Counted from the stretch's first letter, positions 21,345 through 34,993 are shown. The stretch is 64,000 nt of DNA from Phlebiopsis flavidoalba (GCA_035772785.1 JAOCPU010000014.1:1-64000); one strand, 5' to 3'. Made by a program: numbers and translations. Notes: generated from the letters alone by a model not told the origin.

Positions 21345-24300
21345 TCATACTTCCGACCGCGCCTTCGCGGGTTTTGTGTACACAGACCCAGCACCGATCC
21401 CTGTTTGGCGAGTTGTCCCCTAGGACGATGATCTTTGAGGAAGACCACTCGCAGTCTTCTTGGCAAGTGCCTCCTCAGCGGCCTTCTTGGCCGTCCTACA
21501 AGCTAGGTCATCTGATGATAATTTGCGCAAGCCTGGATGGACATACTCTTCTCGTTGTCCGTGCCATCTCGGTCTCCAAAACTCCAGCGCGCCGATGGCG
21601 AATTCTTTAATCTTGCAGTTCCCTACGGTTTTGTGGCCCCGGCTACATCAGAAGTTCTTCTCCCTTGACCCCAGAGATAGAAGACAGAGCCAAGTATCGA
21701 GCTGGAAATTGCGTAAGTAGCGGTTGTTATGGAGAGAAAATATATATTAGGACATACCGAGAGCCAATTACGCATACTGACGGCGGTGATCCTGTTGTTC
21801 GCTGGGTACTCTATTGGACGTCAGAATGAGTTTCGTGGTATATGAGATTACGCCTCGGCGCGTGTACTGCACAGAAGTCATAGACGCGGTAAAGTACTAT
21901 TTTTCTTATCGATGGGATCGTGGCTTCCTAATCTAAGGCTCTAGCCAATACAATGGCAATGGTGGGATGTATTGTGTAGGGAGACCTGGGTTGCGTATGT
22001 TGACCGAAATTCTCCGATACACCGTCCATCTCGCTGCGGCTTGGTGGAAGATAACCAAAGCGTGCAGAATCAGGCTCCGTCCTATGCATCACTGGAATAG
22101 GATGACGTGCGAAATCTTCAGTGGGTGAGTGCCGAAGCCTTAGCTCGAAATTACGTCAAAGTCTGTCCCAGCTGAGATGATTGAATCTCCATTTTTTGGA
22201 ATTTCATGATATCTTGCGCGAGCTGTACCGCGCGGAGACCTCTCGTGCTTTGCGGAGGAGCTTCGGTCCCCTGGGTGAATTGAAGTGACGAAAATAGACC
22301 AATCGTCTCGGAAACTAACGCCAAGGTTGACAATATGACCCGATTGTGCACTGAGTGCGATATAAACACTCACCCGCTTGACTTTTCCACTGTTAAAGAC
22401 GTTCAACAATGTCAGATGATCACTCTCCGGCACGTTTGACCATTTCTCGCTTTGGCCGCGTCGGCCTCTTCCATACGCTCCTAAGGGCGAATAAAAAACG
22501 CTTGATGAACTGACAACATTGACACGATAAGTCAAAGTTCATTTCTGCTGAACACTTTGAACTCAACGGAGGCGATGAGCATCTTCGCCATCGATGGCTC
22601 CATAGGGAATTCAGACATCTTGCGTCCAACGGGAGTCAGGTCGCCAACGTTGTCGAGAGCGCCGAGCACCCAGAGTTGATACATGGAATTCAACATGTTT
22701 GCCATGAGGTGGTGGATCCATAAAGTCGAATTCCAGCAGATTTTAACGCCGAGCGACTTGAGCAGAAGTACCGTATTTGTCCAGGTTGGTCCTCTGAATT
22801 TCCGGGATGTTGTTGGGGAACACTCTCGTTCCTAAATGCCATCTCGGTATACAATCGGTAACAGAAGCCGCTGCCCCGGTACGTCCAGCGCGACCAGTGC
22901 GTTGATTGGCGTTGGCTTGACTGATTGGGGTAATTTGTAAAGCATCCATTGCCAACCTTGGGGTTGTTTAGACCTTCAACTTAGAGTAGCCGGCGTCAAC
23001 GACATAGAGCTGTAATACCATGTCAACTGTTTCAAAGGATAAGCTTCAACCTCCTAGGTAGATGTGTAATCAGCACTTTCCTGTCAGCGAAGTCTCGGCA
23101 ATGATTTGTTGTAGTCCGCACGCAAACTGAAATGACCTTATTCTCCGGCCATCAGCTGTGGGCTCGAAGATCTTCGCCTGTAGGGGCGGGGTCCGCGGCG
23201 GCATTTGAGAGTAAATAGGTAGCACGGCGAGTGGGTCAGGCTCGTCCAGTTGGGAGAGGCGTTCTGAGAGACACGTTAGTCAACATAGCAGTCTAGTAAG
23301 GTTGGTGGAAATTTACCGTTAACGACCTGGCAGGTGATTTTCGATGTCTTCCCTGGCCGTGTCATGAAAAACCAGGATATCAACCGGGGTGGTGGGATGT
23401 GATAGGATGAATTTGGAGCACAGTTGCTTGACAGCACTGTCAACCATAATCCTCGCAAGGTTGATTTGGTTCGCCATGTTGGAATATCTCGACTGGGGCA
23501 AAAGTACGACTCCGTGGATGGTGAAGTCACGGGGCTGGCATTACCATAAAATGCAGAATGGAACTAGTGTGATTCTATGATGAGCAAACTCTCGAAGGTG
23601 TAGTTTTGATTGCGATGACCAACCTTCTCTGCGTTCATGGTGGGCCGAAAAGTGACGATCAGGACTTCAAGTCACGTCGGAGAGCAGTCAAGACTAGTAG
23701 GGATGAATGAGTTTAAATAGAATTTGTGCATGCGACACGTGGGCCTACTTTTAGCCGCAAACAAACCCATTAGCACGTCCGTTGCTCAGAAGGGAGCGTT
23801 CGTGCGCTTCGATCTTAGGAATCGACATCACGCACTAGTACTCGATCGCGAGATCACCTTCGTTTCAAGGACTTCGCGAATAGTGAAGACACTCGTCAGT
23901 CATATCTGCAGTGATTCATGAGCTTGGCCGGTGGAGCCACACATAGCGAAACTTACACTTGCTGTTTTTGTGATCCGCAGGCAAGTACAATCCTCGAACC
24001 GAATGGCGTAGCCTAGGTTTGTTGGCGGTGGAACCAAGTTTGCACTGTAAAATGATTAGTACCGTCAAGCAACGGTACTTGACATGACACTCGCCTCCAT
24101 CTCCTCGCTGACACGCTTGGCCACGGACAATGCGGCGACACGTCTGCGTGTTGCGTGCAGTGCCGATCAGAATCCGTGTGTACAATAACCATCTTCGTAT
24201 AGGAACTGAGCCAGCTTTGCGTGCGTCTTTCCCGAACCAGTTTCACCAACAACGACAATGACTTCGAAGTCCGTTAGCAGTTTTTACAAGTACAAGCACA

Positions 24301-26409
24301 ATGCTCTTGACGCACCTTGGTTCTCCCGAATGACCTTCAACAACCTTCTCATCACGGCAAGCGAAAGCTGGAAGATACTCTCTGCTGCTCTTTCAACGTT
24401 CTGGTCCTTGCGAAACTACTAGCGAGGTAACGTGCCAGCAGAGATGTTTTCAACATGGCTTGAGAACTCATCGATTCGCCCTTGTAGTCTTCTTTCTCGG
24501 CATCCTTATCCTTGGCCCTCGCCTCGGCTGCAGAATCCCAAAACCAAGACAACTTCGTGAATGCGCATCCAATCGACGAGTGTGTCAGCCGGAGGCTGTG
24601 GACGCATACACGTACCTTCCGCTGCAGTGCATCTTCAATCCTTGACATCCCATAGAGATTCATCCCAACGCTGTTCCTCCAGGGGCAGCCTAGCTTAGCA
24701 GCAGCCTTCGCGCGCTCCGCCTGTTCACGCTATCTCCTTGACGGCAGTGGACTGCACCTTTCCTCGCAAACACGGCCATATCGCTTGTTGCGTCTCGGAC
24801 GAGGGATTGATCGTGTTCGAGCTGTTTCGTGAACACAGTACGCCCATCGAGGTAAGGGAGGCTTCAAATCGTGGACCATGACGTTGCACGGTTGACTCGG
24901 ACTCGTCCTCGAAGTCAAGATCCAATAGTTCTTCGAGTGGCGACACCGGGACGTCAGCATACGATTGGCCTCCCAGAGTGTCGTTGTCCGCGTTGTACTG
25001 AGCCTGCCTGGCCGAGATCTTTCTTTACAGCACGAGTTGCGAGCTCCTTCTGCTTCGCAGCTCCGAGATCTTCATACTGCGCTAGAGGATTGAAGTCGTT
25101 CATCACCGGCTAAGTTCCCTTCTTCGGGTCCCATATACCAATCCCTGTCCAACCGGATCTGCTCCTCTTCCACTCGCGCAGATGTCCAAGTTCACTGGCG
25201 CTCCATCGTCTTCTGGTGAGCCGCCCCTTTGACCCCGCGGCGTCGGCGCGTCCCCATCCCCGACTCTTTGACGAAAGCCCCAGCCAGAGCCGCCTTCTGA
25301 CCTTCTAGAGTAGAGTCCCATACCCGACATTGGCACGCGTACGCTGGGCGCGTCGTCTCGGAGCCACGCTCAGAACGGGGCGTAGCGTCCCAGTCACGAC
25401 GTTCGTTCCGGTTGCCCCTGCGATCGAATTGGTCACGGTTGGCACGCCGTTGGAAGTCTCCGAGGCCCCGTGGTCCGTCGTCTCTGCGTTCCTGGTGCGC
25501 AGAGATACCCTCTACAATGATCTCATGTTACAAATGGCACGGACATGGACCATGAGCGACGTACCTCTTTGCCGCTCCCTATTACGCTTGAATTCCTCTA
25601 AACGCTTCCGGCCAGTCTCAGACAATCCTCCAGGATGTGAGGGGGGTCTCTTCCCCTCTTTGACGGATGTTCGCATTACGTGAAGCTGGAAGAGTAGGCA
25701 CTGGAGGGCAGCGGAGGCGAATATGAGAGATTGTCAAAAGGGTCATAGCAGACAGCGCACCCTTGAACTTGGGCTCTGCGTCATCCATTCGCGCCTTCTT
25801 CCTGCTACTATCGCCGTTCTCTGCCGCGGCGGCACGCTTCTCCTTCGCTTAGTCTGTCTAACCCGAGGACTGACGTCCGAGGTGTCGGCGGCTCTATTGG
25901 CTTTGCAGGCTGTTTGAAGGCATGTCGCTGCAGACATCTGTCGTGAGCAGAGCAACGTGGAAGATGGCATATAGTACGCACTGCATCCTTACGCATCAAT
26001 CCTCCAGCACGAATGGGTTCCGGCTCAAGCACTTCGCTGTCATGTACAACGATACCCTGGACGGGCTGTAAAGCCTGGATGGATGCGGCGGCTGGTTCTC
26101 ATGCGAGGTAATCTCGGCATGCAACTCGGATAGAAAGGAATCTTTGAACTTGCCAAACGACTTCGCCGCTGTTTCCGGAACGATTTCACCAATAAGGGTC
26201 AGTCATACTTCAGGAACGACATGCAGTGATGAGGGTAAACCTGATATGAAACCCTCTAATGAGTTGGCTGTGGTCTTCGCAATGTCTTGTACGCGACTCC
26301 TGAGCGAGCAGGTCGTTCGGGTTTTGACAAGATTAGAGCTCTCGAGAGCTGATGGGGCAAGTTTGGTGTTGGTGAACGGGTCGTCTCCGGGTGGTTGAGG
26401 AGGCACCAT
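21345..26409 (-). CDS. PRP16: DEAH-box splicing helicase Prp16 homologue (DHX38)
   Basis: Prp16 is the DEAH ATPase that remodels the spliceosome for the second splicing step. N-terminal family blocks: [14 protein letters not shown], an Arg/Glu-rich part, [28 protein letters not shown] and MAVFARKG. Helicase core: [11 protein letters not shown] (Walker A, near 24260), [36 protein letters not shown] (readable near 23810 only after one inserted T is dropped), VTSATMNAEK in shifted frame, DILVF, and the intact [20 protein letters not shown] (motif VI, near 22900). The C-terminal domain includes [24 protein letters not shown] and KFQKMEI, and ends KPAKARSEV before TGA at 21345. About 5 kb with many short introns. 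Dozens of one-base breaks occur. The identification rests on the N-terminal signature as well as the core. Confidence 0.9.
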
Positions 26410-28585
26410 CGGTTCGGGTGTACTCTGTACAAGTGAGTGAAATGTAGTGGTGGCGAGACGCAGGAGCAGTTAGTTAGCTAAATGAGATTGTTTTGGCAAA
26501 TTATTGTTAGCGCTTCCTCGCTTTGTTCCGATCTGGGGCTTTGTATAGAAAAGTGCTCCTTATTGCAGTTTTGTCCCAATCTGACAGCATTTTACTACAC
26601 ACCCAACCCTCAATTAAAATCGCTGTCACCTCCCTGATGCTCACAAATAGAATATCAACTAGGAGCCTGCTCTAGTGAAGAGAGAATGGCTGTAGATGGC
26701 TAGCACATGTATGATATAGCCTTGTAGAGTCGTTTGTCACTGAATGCAATCTATGTTTATTAGTCTGCTTGAAATCAGCGCATGTTGTATACAATTGTCA
26801 GAGTCGTGACTGTTATACAACCTATAGGAAGTTCGCGGCCATGAGTGGGACACGGATAGTAAATCCGAGTATGTATCGTCTGCTGACCTTTTAGTGTCTT
26901 GACCAGATACCTGACGTTATACTTTCCATAGAACATTCTGATGTGATGTTGGGGGACTGCAATCATTGACACGCCACATGCTGGCCGTTTACATGGCGTA
27001 ACAGCCTTCTACATAGCTGCAAATTCCAGGCTGTGGCGGCTGTGTGTGCAAATTCTATCTGCCGGAGATGTCTCAAACGCGAGGACGGACTACGAGCGAG
27101 TAGGATTCTCCCTATGAGTAAGGGCGTACATGAGTTGATTATGTTCTGTGAAAGGAACGCGCTAAATACCTCAGGTCATGCACACTGCGAATTCGACACG
27201 ATTGTCCATCGGGTGGGGGTGTAGGTTCCACATTTGCGAGGGTTGATCAAATGGATATTTGCTGGAGGCGAAGTGACTAAGAAAGAAGTTGTGTAGATGC
27301 GAGTCAAGACATGTAAGTTAAGCCCCCACTGGTGGGATGAACCCTTGTCCCTTGCGTGCGTACTTGCCATATTTGTCGCCGCTGAAAGTGAATATTCTAC
27401 AGTTCTATGACAGTAATCTTGGCTTTCCGTGCTTCAATAGGAAGTTCAGTCGAAAACTACATCCCTATTTTGTGCGCCGCATTACGGGCGATGTAATGCA
27501 CAAGACCGTTAGTGAAAGGTTCGAGTTACGCCGGGCCTGGGCTTGCTGCGGCCTTCCGTGGTTAACGACACTTGTTACGGAGCATGGAAAAGACGAGGTC
27601 CTTCGAAGTGCCGCCTGGGGGGGGAAAAAAAGGGCGCTCTGCGAGAGTATTTTTAATTAAGGTGGGAGACCGCCGGGTAGCAGAAATCGCCCAGGACTAG
27701 TGCTGCGTTGGGAGTAACCTCGACTGCTACGGATGCGGGGGATCTAAGGTGAGTTTAGGAAGTGGCTATGTTCTTGGGGGGCCACCTGCGAACGTACCTT
27801 AGCTTCTCGACATCTCCGTCTACTTATTCTCGTCTTCCTTCGACGAGCGTGCACCGTCTGTGTATCCATGTTACCCCTTCAATACTTGGAATACACATAC
27901 CTCTCCAGATTTTGTTCTCAGGCTGCCCTGGATTGGCTTGTCTGGACCAACCAGGGGCGCCCTAGGCAGGGGTTCCGCCGTTCGCAATACAACCATCATC
28001 ATTTCCATTCGGCAGGGTTGAACCGAGTTGTATAGACTCTGTATAGCCTTGGTATGGCGTAATGAATGGCGGTCAGCGTTCTGAGAGTCGCAGGACCAAA
28101 CGGAGACGATCGAAGGTCACAGGTTGATGGTGGTGCATAACACAGTTCGGCGGCGAGAGGGGCAGGGGTCTCAGACGACTTCATACCGCCCTGAGACTCT
28201 TCTCACACCAACCACCACCATCCTCGCTGACGACAACCTCACTCCTGCCTCTCACCGTAGTCTTCGTCTGAGAGGATCGTCGAAAGCTGTCGCTGCCTCG
28301 TCTATCCCTCCCAGAGAACTGGTCGAGCAATACATTTGAAGCGCTTTCTGGCCTCGAGCCCCTCCAGATTGCAAGCCTCGAGCCATCTTTACGACCTAGT
28401 TGTGAATTCTTTGCTGATTTCACAACAAAACACGCAACCAAGGCCCCTCGCTGCTGAACCGGGCATACTTGGCTTGGGACTTGTGCCGCATTTGAGTAAA
28501 CAACGGCTATACCAAGTTCCGCCCTGTATTCTTATTCCTTTGGCCTCCTAATTACTTTGGTCGTACCACCACCTCAACGACCATC
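26410..28585. other. Intergenic, nothing firmly recognised
   Basis: A 2.2-kb region shared by the divergent promoters of PRP16 and the RanBPM-like gene. Open frames at 27337-27660 (plus, 107 codons) and 28181-28441 (minus, 86 codons) are Arg/Ser-rich or AT-biased and match no family I recognise. A GGGGGGGGAAAAAAA run near 27618 is a likely base-call trouble spot. Confidence 0.45.
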
Positions 28586-31385
28586 ATGAGCTCTCGTACA
28601 TCCCGCTCAGCAAGCATCCCAATACCTGGTAGTGCTTGCCCGCAGCATTGAAGACGTCATCTCAATGCCATTCGCGACAACGCCGAGCTCACGTCCCCGA
28701 GTGGTGAGTGCAACTCGTCTGCACGCTCCCTCTAGCCCCGAGCGATCCCTTTCGCAACGAACCATTGTCGCGAGCCCGCCGCTACGTACGCTCTCGGGAG
28801 GCTATGCTTCATCGCTGAGCAGACCCGCCATGCCACTCGCCGCTACACCCGTCTTTGAGCCGCGGGTTATCCGCGCTACCACATCCTCCGCTCGTGCAGG
28901 CGATGCAGGTTGTACGCCAGTCCCTGCAGTTTCGCCTTTACCCTCTGCTGGTCGCACCCGTCGACCTAGCGTAAGGAGGCAATCGACTACAGCTGCGCAT
29001 ATCGTAGTACCTGGCACACCGCATCGTGCTGCGGCGATGCCTGTGCCGACCTCCGTACCCCCCCACCCACTGCGTTCCCCCCGCCCCACTTACCTCGCTC
29101 ACTCTGCCCTGCGCGACCTTCTGTACACCGATGCACCACCCGTGCAGCCTGGCAGTTCTCACCTCGAACACGTGCTCGCCGGCGGACCCGGCTCGGCTTC
29201 GTCGCGCATGAGCACGCCTACGCCGATTCCGTATCCCTACCTGCGTCGCGACACAACACCTGGCTTTGACACCGACGAAGAAAAGCTTAGCGAGCGCGTC
29301 GCCCCCGCCTGTGCGCTCAACGCCCGCACCGCCGGCCCCGGGTGTACTTCTCACAAACCCTGCTCTGCGGCTTCCTACACGGTGGAGTGAACAGGACAGA
29401 CACAACTCATTGACCGTGTCGGGTGATGGACGAGAGCTTACATTCTACGGTGCGTTTCTCCTACATTTCTCCGAGAGAGTATACTCAAAAAATTACAGGG
29501 ACATCATGTGTCGGGGGACCGTGACTCGGCTGCTGCTCGGGCCAATCATCCGATCCCGCCAGCTTGTGGCATCTATTATTATGAAGTGGAGATCTTACAG
29601 AAGGGATCGAAGGGGTAAGCCCCGCATATATGCGTCCCAAACGATCTCTAACCCCTCCGCAGCCATATCAGCATTGGGTATGCTCAGATTGCGAATCCGC
29701 CACAGCGCTGTGCTAATTCAACTAATTATGAGGTTCTCTCTTCTCCCGAGGTGCGCCCTGACCCGCTTGCCTGGATGGGAGAAACAGTCCTGGGGATACC
29801 ATGCCGATGACGGGTGGGCTTTCCCCGGGCACAAAGAAGGTAACCCATACGGACCCACATTCGAGAGTGAGCAGCAGAAAGAACGACTATTTGACCCTTC
29901 CTGATCTCTTGTAAATCGCAGCCGGGGACGTCATCGGATGTGGGATCGACTTCACCCAGCACAAGGTTTTCTATACCAAGAACGGTACATTCCTCGGTGA
30001 GTTCGCCTATGACTATAAGTAGCTCACGCTAACTCGTTATAGGGCTCGTCTTCGAGAACGTTGGCAGGACTGTCGACATTTACCCAGCTATTGGTTTACG
30101 CCACACTGGGGAGTCCATTCGCGTCAACTTCGGCCACTCGGCTTTCAGATTTGCCATCGCAGATCACGTTCAGTCCCATGCACGGGCTGGGGGAGTCCAG
30201 CGAGACCTTGCATGGGCCAACATACAGACGACGCCTATTGATTGGAACTTGCTCTACGGCAAAGGAAAGACCTTGAACGAAGCCGCGGAGAAACCACCAG
30301 ATATCGCGGCTGCTCCTACCCTTTCCGTGAGGAACCCCCTTTGAGGAAGAGCAGATGAAGGATCCCATCCGAAAGCTTGTGCTATCGTATGCCGTACCTT
30401 GCGCACCACGGCTTCGCACGGACTGCGAGAGCCTTCCAGGCGCAGTGTGAAGGAACTCGCGATCGTGGCTACGGGTCGGCTTCGGATCGGGGACGTCGAC
30501 ATGGGAGGACGGTCCGCGAGCATCCTCCTCCAAGCTCATACCGACGATCTCGACGCTGAGCTCGACCTTCGTGCTCGCATTGACATTGTTAACGCCCGTC
30601 CTGAAAGGCGACGTGGAATACGCCATCGCGCACACCCAAGCAACACCACCCCACCGTCGAGTCTCCAGTCGAGCGTGAGCAGGGCCTCATGCTCTTCAAG
30701 CTGCGCTGCCGGAGGTTCGTCGAACTGATCCTCGAAGCAAGCGAGGCTCTCAAGAAGGTGCAGGCTGAGGACCAGCAGCGCGCGCAGGAGAAAGCCAAGG
30801 ACGTCGAGCCCCACCCGGAAAACGATGGATGGATTGGGCGCGATGGACGTGGACGACCCGTCGCCCGAGGCCCTCGCATCAGCGTCCGCCGCGTCCCCGG
30901 ATGAAGCCCGTCCCGCCGCTGTCCGGGGACGCCCCCCGCCACTCCTCTTTCTCTGCGCCCTGCATCCCCGTCCGCTGTCGTCGCGCGAACGGCCCTCGAG
31001 ACTGCGATCCAGTACGGGGCAGGTCCTCGAGGCGGACATACCGGGGCGACGCACGTCCCGAAGTGCGCAGCCACCTGAAGCGCACGTTTGGCGTTGTTGC
31101 GTTTGCGGACCCGCTTGCCGCTGGAGGAGAAGTGGCCGATATGGCAGGACAGGAGGCGAGGGGCACGCCTCGCCAATGAGCTCAACCAGGCTATTCTTGG
31201 TGAGTATACTTTAAACGGGTCGTAACAGGCCACTGACTCAGGTGTATAATAGAATCTCAAGGCAAACCTGCCACCCCGCCCTCGAGACGTTGTATCGCCA
31301 AACCGCTGCCTGCGTGATGCAACTCGGTCTGCTCGGCACCGGAGCTGCCGCCTTTGCTGACATGAACAAGGAATTTTTGGAATGA
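28586..31385 (+). CDS. RanBPM / Gid1 (Vid30) homologue: SPRY-LisH-CTLH-CRA
   Basis: Scaffold subunit of the GID/CTLH ubiquitin ligase (yeast Gid1/Vid30, animal RanBP9/10). The start [15 protein letters not shown] at 28586 runs, after one indel, into a Ser/Pro-rich disordered N-terminus. The SPRY domain (about 29370-30190) shows [63 protein letters not shown] and [12 protein letters not shown]. LisH follows as RKLVLSYLAHHG...TARAFQ (about 30370-30440). CTLH-like [18 protein letters not shown] and [15 protein letters not shown] precede a CRA region ([16 protein letters not shown]). The end is [20 protein letters not shown], stop at 31383. Short introns lie near 29915, 29995 and 31200. Frameshifts break the SPRY part near 29560-29760. 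Confidence 0.88.
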
Positions 31386-32664
31386 TGAATAGGATGTACA
31401 ATCAGGTGCCGTGGTCGTGTTTCGTGTAACAATTCACAACAAGGGACTTTCACCTCGCTCTCGCCATGTCTTGGCTCAGTGCTTTTCGATTCTCCACTCA
31501 CTGTACATTAAATTCTGTAACAACTATTTTGTAAACCATTGCAGCACCAGCTCTACTATCGGGTGACGAACCGGTGACGAGGTCTACTCTTCGGCGTTAT
31601 CGGGGAAGGCAGCGAAGACTTGAATCTAGAGCTACATGCCGATCATGGCATTTAAGGCAAGTGTTGTCGTTCCAGCCCGTTTTCTAGACATGCTCACATC
31701 TGATCTGAAGGAAACACCGATCCGTGCCTCCACATGGAGGCGGGGACTACGAGCTCCCGATCAAATAGTATGACCGCATGCTGCCGTCTCCTATCTTCCT
31801 TCGAACATATGCACCGCGGTTAAATCTCTCTGGACCATGGGGTCGCGAAAGGGCCGCATGCATCGCAAGAAGCTCATGTGCGTGTTGACAGGTGTGGTCG
31901 CGGCAGCTTTTGACATGGGGATTGAGCCAATCGCTCGTCTTTACCGCGAGCGATGCCATCCTCAATCGTTTGCCAGGTGGAATACGCAGGAAGCGAGGTC
32001 AATACTCTCGCAGAGTCCGTCGCGACGCACGATCGAGCCATACACACCATGACAATCACTAGTCAAAACCAAGAAGAGGTTATAAGTTGCCGACGGCAAT
32101 GTGAAATCGTGCGAAAGCGATCGTCCTTATCGCTTACTATGTTTTGGCCGCCACATTACTGTGCCAAGGCAAGTCATCGTATGCTTGGGCATCCTGCCCT
32201 GCCGCGTCATCCGTCTCGCAGCGTCTCGCCCACCATGTCATCAGTCCTACTTTCACCATATGCCTTCTTTGTTGCGACGGGACCGCCCCAGTCCGCTCGG
32301 CATAGCGAGGAAAGTTTTCCCCGTAAGTCCTTTCCGTCCTGTATCTGTAGCCATTTTGGAACTTACGACGTAACGTGACCATTAGTAGAATCACTTGTTG
32401 GAGTCATCTCTATCAGCCTATTCGTATTAACTACGGCAAGAGCTACGCCGTGCCAAGGGCATTGTAGTGGGTCGACGTTGTTCCCGATTGCGTTGAATCA
32501 TGCAATGCGCGATCTCAGAGGTGGTCAGCAACGCTTCTGCCGTTTGTGCCGTTTTTGGTTGACCGGGTGTCATGAATAGGATATCGTACCTGCGACAACG
32601 TTGCGAGTCGTCCTTGGCGCGATTTCTGCAACGTCGAACCGCATGCCTTGATAATCCTGTAAGT
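31386..32664. other. Intergenic, nothing recognised
   Basis: About 1.3 kb. Open frames at 31953-32378 (plus) and 31874-32059 (minus) overlap on both strands and show no family signature. The 3' part is the promoter of the aspartic protease gene. Confidence 0.45.
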
Positions 32665-32672
32665 TATATAAG
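32665..32672 (+). promoter_or_regulatory. TATA box of aspartic protease gene
   Basis: TATATAAG lies 88 nt upstream of the protease ATG. This is a normal distance for a highly expressed fungal gene with a short leader. Confidence 0.65.
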
Positions 32673-32759
32673 GCATCCAAAGACAGCGATATTTGCCCAG
32701 GTCCAGCTCCAGCTCCCCTAAGCTCCAGGTCCTACTCCAGGTCCCCTCTTCTTCACGCC

Positions 32760-34338
32760 ATGTTCTGCAAAGCTTCCCTCGTCACCGTTGCTCTCTGCTC
32801 GGCTCCTCGCGACTGCCACTCCTATTGTTCAGGAGAATGGCATTCACATTCCCCTCGAGAAAGCGTGGTCGCTCACCAACGCCCCGACGGCACCTTCAAC
32901 CACGAGAAGGCCGTCCTGCACGGTATCAAGACCCACAAGTAAGTCAAGCCGCCGCTCCTGTCACGCCTAATACTGATACGCGGTATGCAGGTCAAGTACC
33001 AGAACAACGCCTGCTGTGGAACATCATGAAGAAACAAGGGCGCCCTTAGCCCCGAAGGCACCCAGTCTCAAGGAGTTCAAGACCGTTCCCCTTTCCGCCG
33101 AGCTCATCTCAAGCGGGCCACCGGGCTGACTGAGGCTTTGACCGATGAGTGGGAGGACCGATCTGGAGTGGGCGGGCACGATCTCCATCGGCACTCCCGC
33201 TCAGTCGTTCCTCATTGACTTCGACACTGGTTCCTCCGACTTGTGTGATCCCCAGCTCGTCCTTGCACCAGCTCGACTTGCAGCAGCAAGCACATAGTAC
33301 AGTACACTGCGCTCGAAGTCGTCCACCCAGGCACCAAGAAGAGCGCTCGAAGCTTCTCCATCCAGTACGGTGACGGTTCTACCGTCTCTGGCCCCGTATA
33401 TGCCGATAGCGGTAAATCGTCTTCTCTACATAGGATCATATCGTAGCTAACGCAAGATCTAGTCACCGTTGCTGGCTTGACTGCTAAGAGCCAATACTTT
33501 TCCCCCGTCACCACCCTCTCCAGCTCGTTCTCTGACGACCCTATTGACGGCATCCTCGGCCTTGCTTACCCCGCCATTTCCAACCTTGGAGCGGTGAACG
33601 TAGATTCCACTTGACGCAAAGTGCATCAGCTCACTGATATTACGTTATTAGACACCTTTCTTCAACACCCTTGTCAACCAGGGTACCGTCAGCTCTGGCA
33701 TCTTCGGCTTCAAGCTCGCCTCCACGGGCTCTGAGCTCTACCTCGGTGGCGCCAACTCCAAGCTGTACAGCGGCTCGATTGAGTACCACAGTGTTGACCG
33801 CTCGACTGGCTTCTGGATGGCCACCGGCGCGAAGGCGCTCATTAACGGTAAGGCTGTCGTCTCCAACTTCAAGACGATCATCGACTCCGGTACCACCATC
33901 ATGTACGGCCCTCCCTCGTCCATCAAGTCCATCTTCGCCTCGATCTCTGGCTCCGGCGTCTACGACTCTAGCCAGGGCCTGTACTACTACCCCTGCAGCT
34001 CCGCCCCCACTGTTGCTTTCAGCTGGGGCGGCAAGACTTTCACGATCTCCTCCGCAAAGTACGTGAACCTCCTCATCTTCTACGTGCAATTTTTGATTCT
34101 CTCTTTCAGCTTCAACCTCGGTTCCATTGGCAATGGACGCTGCGTTGCCTCGCTCGCTGGCCAAGACTTGGGTCTCGGCAGCGGTGTTTGGCTCCTGGGT
34201 GACAGGTAAGCATGCCCTCTGGTTGCTCTCATTTTTGCTCGGGGACTGATATACTGTTTTCTCTACAGCTTCATGAAGAACGTCTACACTGCATTCTCCT
34301 TCGACAGCAACGCCGTTGGATTCGCAACTCTGGCATAA
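32760..34338 (+). CDS. Secreted aspartic protease (A1, polyporopepsin-like)
   Basis: Pepsin-family endopeptidase exported to digest protein. The start MFCKASLVTVAL at 32760 is a signal peptide ending near ATATP, followed by a propeptide (GIHIPLEK, AVLHGIKTH). Intron 1 is 32939-32990. The first catalytic motif is FDTGSSDL (about 33219-33240) after GTISIGTPAQSFLI. The flap region is YGDGSTVSGPVY. The second catalytic motif is IIDSGTTIMYGPPSS (about 33880). Blocks GILGLAYPAIS, GIFGFKLASTGSELYLGG and SGVWLLGDSFMKNVY support the family. The end is SNAVGFATLA, stop at 34336. Further introns lie near 33411-33461, 33590-33653, 34057-34110 and 34206-34268. One-base breaks occur in the propeptide and near 33240-33300. 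Exons from 33655 on read cleanly. Confidence 0.92.
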
Positions 34339-34426
34339 ATGTTATCACGACTGTGACATTAAATGATTAATTCTTTAAAAATGTGCAATAATTGTCCTGT
34401 TGAATATTGTGTTCTGTTTTGAGATA

Positions 34427-34993
34427 CAGTGGCCGTCAAAAATAACGCACATGGTAAGCGCTGAGGTGATGCTGAGCAACTTTCGACGACCGTATGCTCA
34501 CTGTTTAGAGTCCCATGAGCTCGATAATTTGTAGTCGCATTACAAAATACAGTATCAACATCCACACAACATATTGTACTCAACCGACGTGATTCGGCGT
34601 TGTGAATGGTCAAATGCTTGACCCACCCATGACATGATAAAACTGTCATTTATATCTGCCTCGCGACTCCCTATGACATACTGAGCTAGCAGAGGAGGGA
34701 TCTAGGGTTATATATTCGTGTTGGGGTATCAAAAATTGTGTACAAAAATCCCACCTGAAGTGAAAGTTAATTTACTCTGTTTCTGATCTGGAGTGCTGAA
34801 GGCACTCAAGTTTACCCGATAGAGAGCATTTTCCACCAGCTTCTCACAAAGATATTCAGTTTACTATAGCAGTGGAGCCTAACGATTAATACTATGGTCC
34901 CCAAAGGACCGAATTCAGTGCTGAACTACCTGCTACGAGGTTGGCAGATCAACACTGGCGTCTATCTATGTGCGTTATTTTTGACGGCCACTG
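34427..34993. mobile_element. Tc1/mariner-type MITE, 567 bp, TA target duplication
   Basis: The left end at 34427 begins CAGTGGCCGTCAAAAATAAC. The right end is its exact reverse complement, finishing at 34993. The terminal inverted repeat extends about 26 bp. Both ends are flanked by TA (34425-34426 and 34994-34995), the target-site duplication of the Tc1/mariner superfamily. The interior has no open frame that could be a transposase, so the element is non-autonomous. It sits about 90 bp downstream of the aspartic protease stop. The near-perfect ends suggest fairly recent insertion. Confidence 0.88.

Noticed and set aside
33640..34164. 174-codon minus-strand frame
   Set aside because: Antisense of the well-supported aspartic protease exon; codon bias favours the plus strand.
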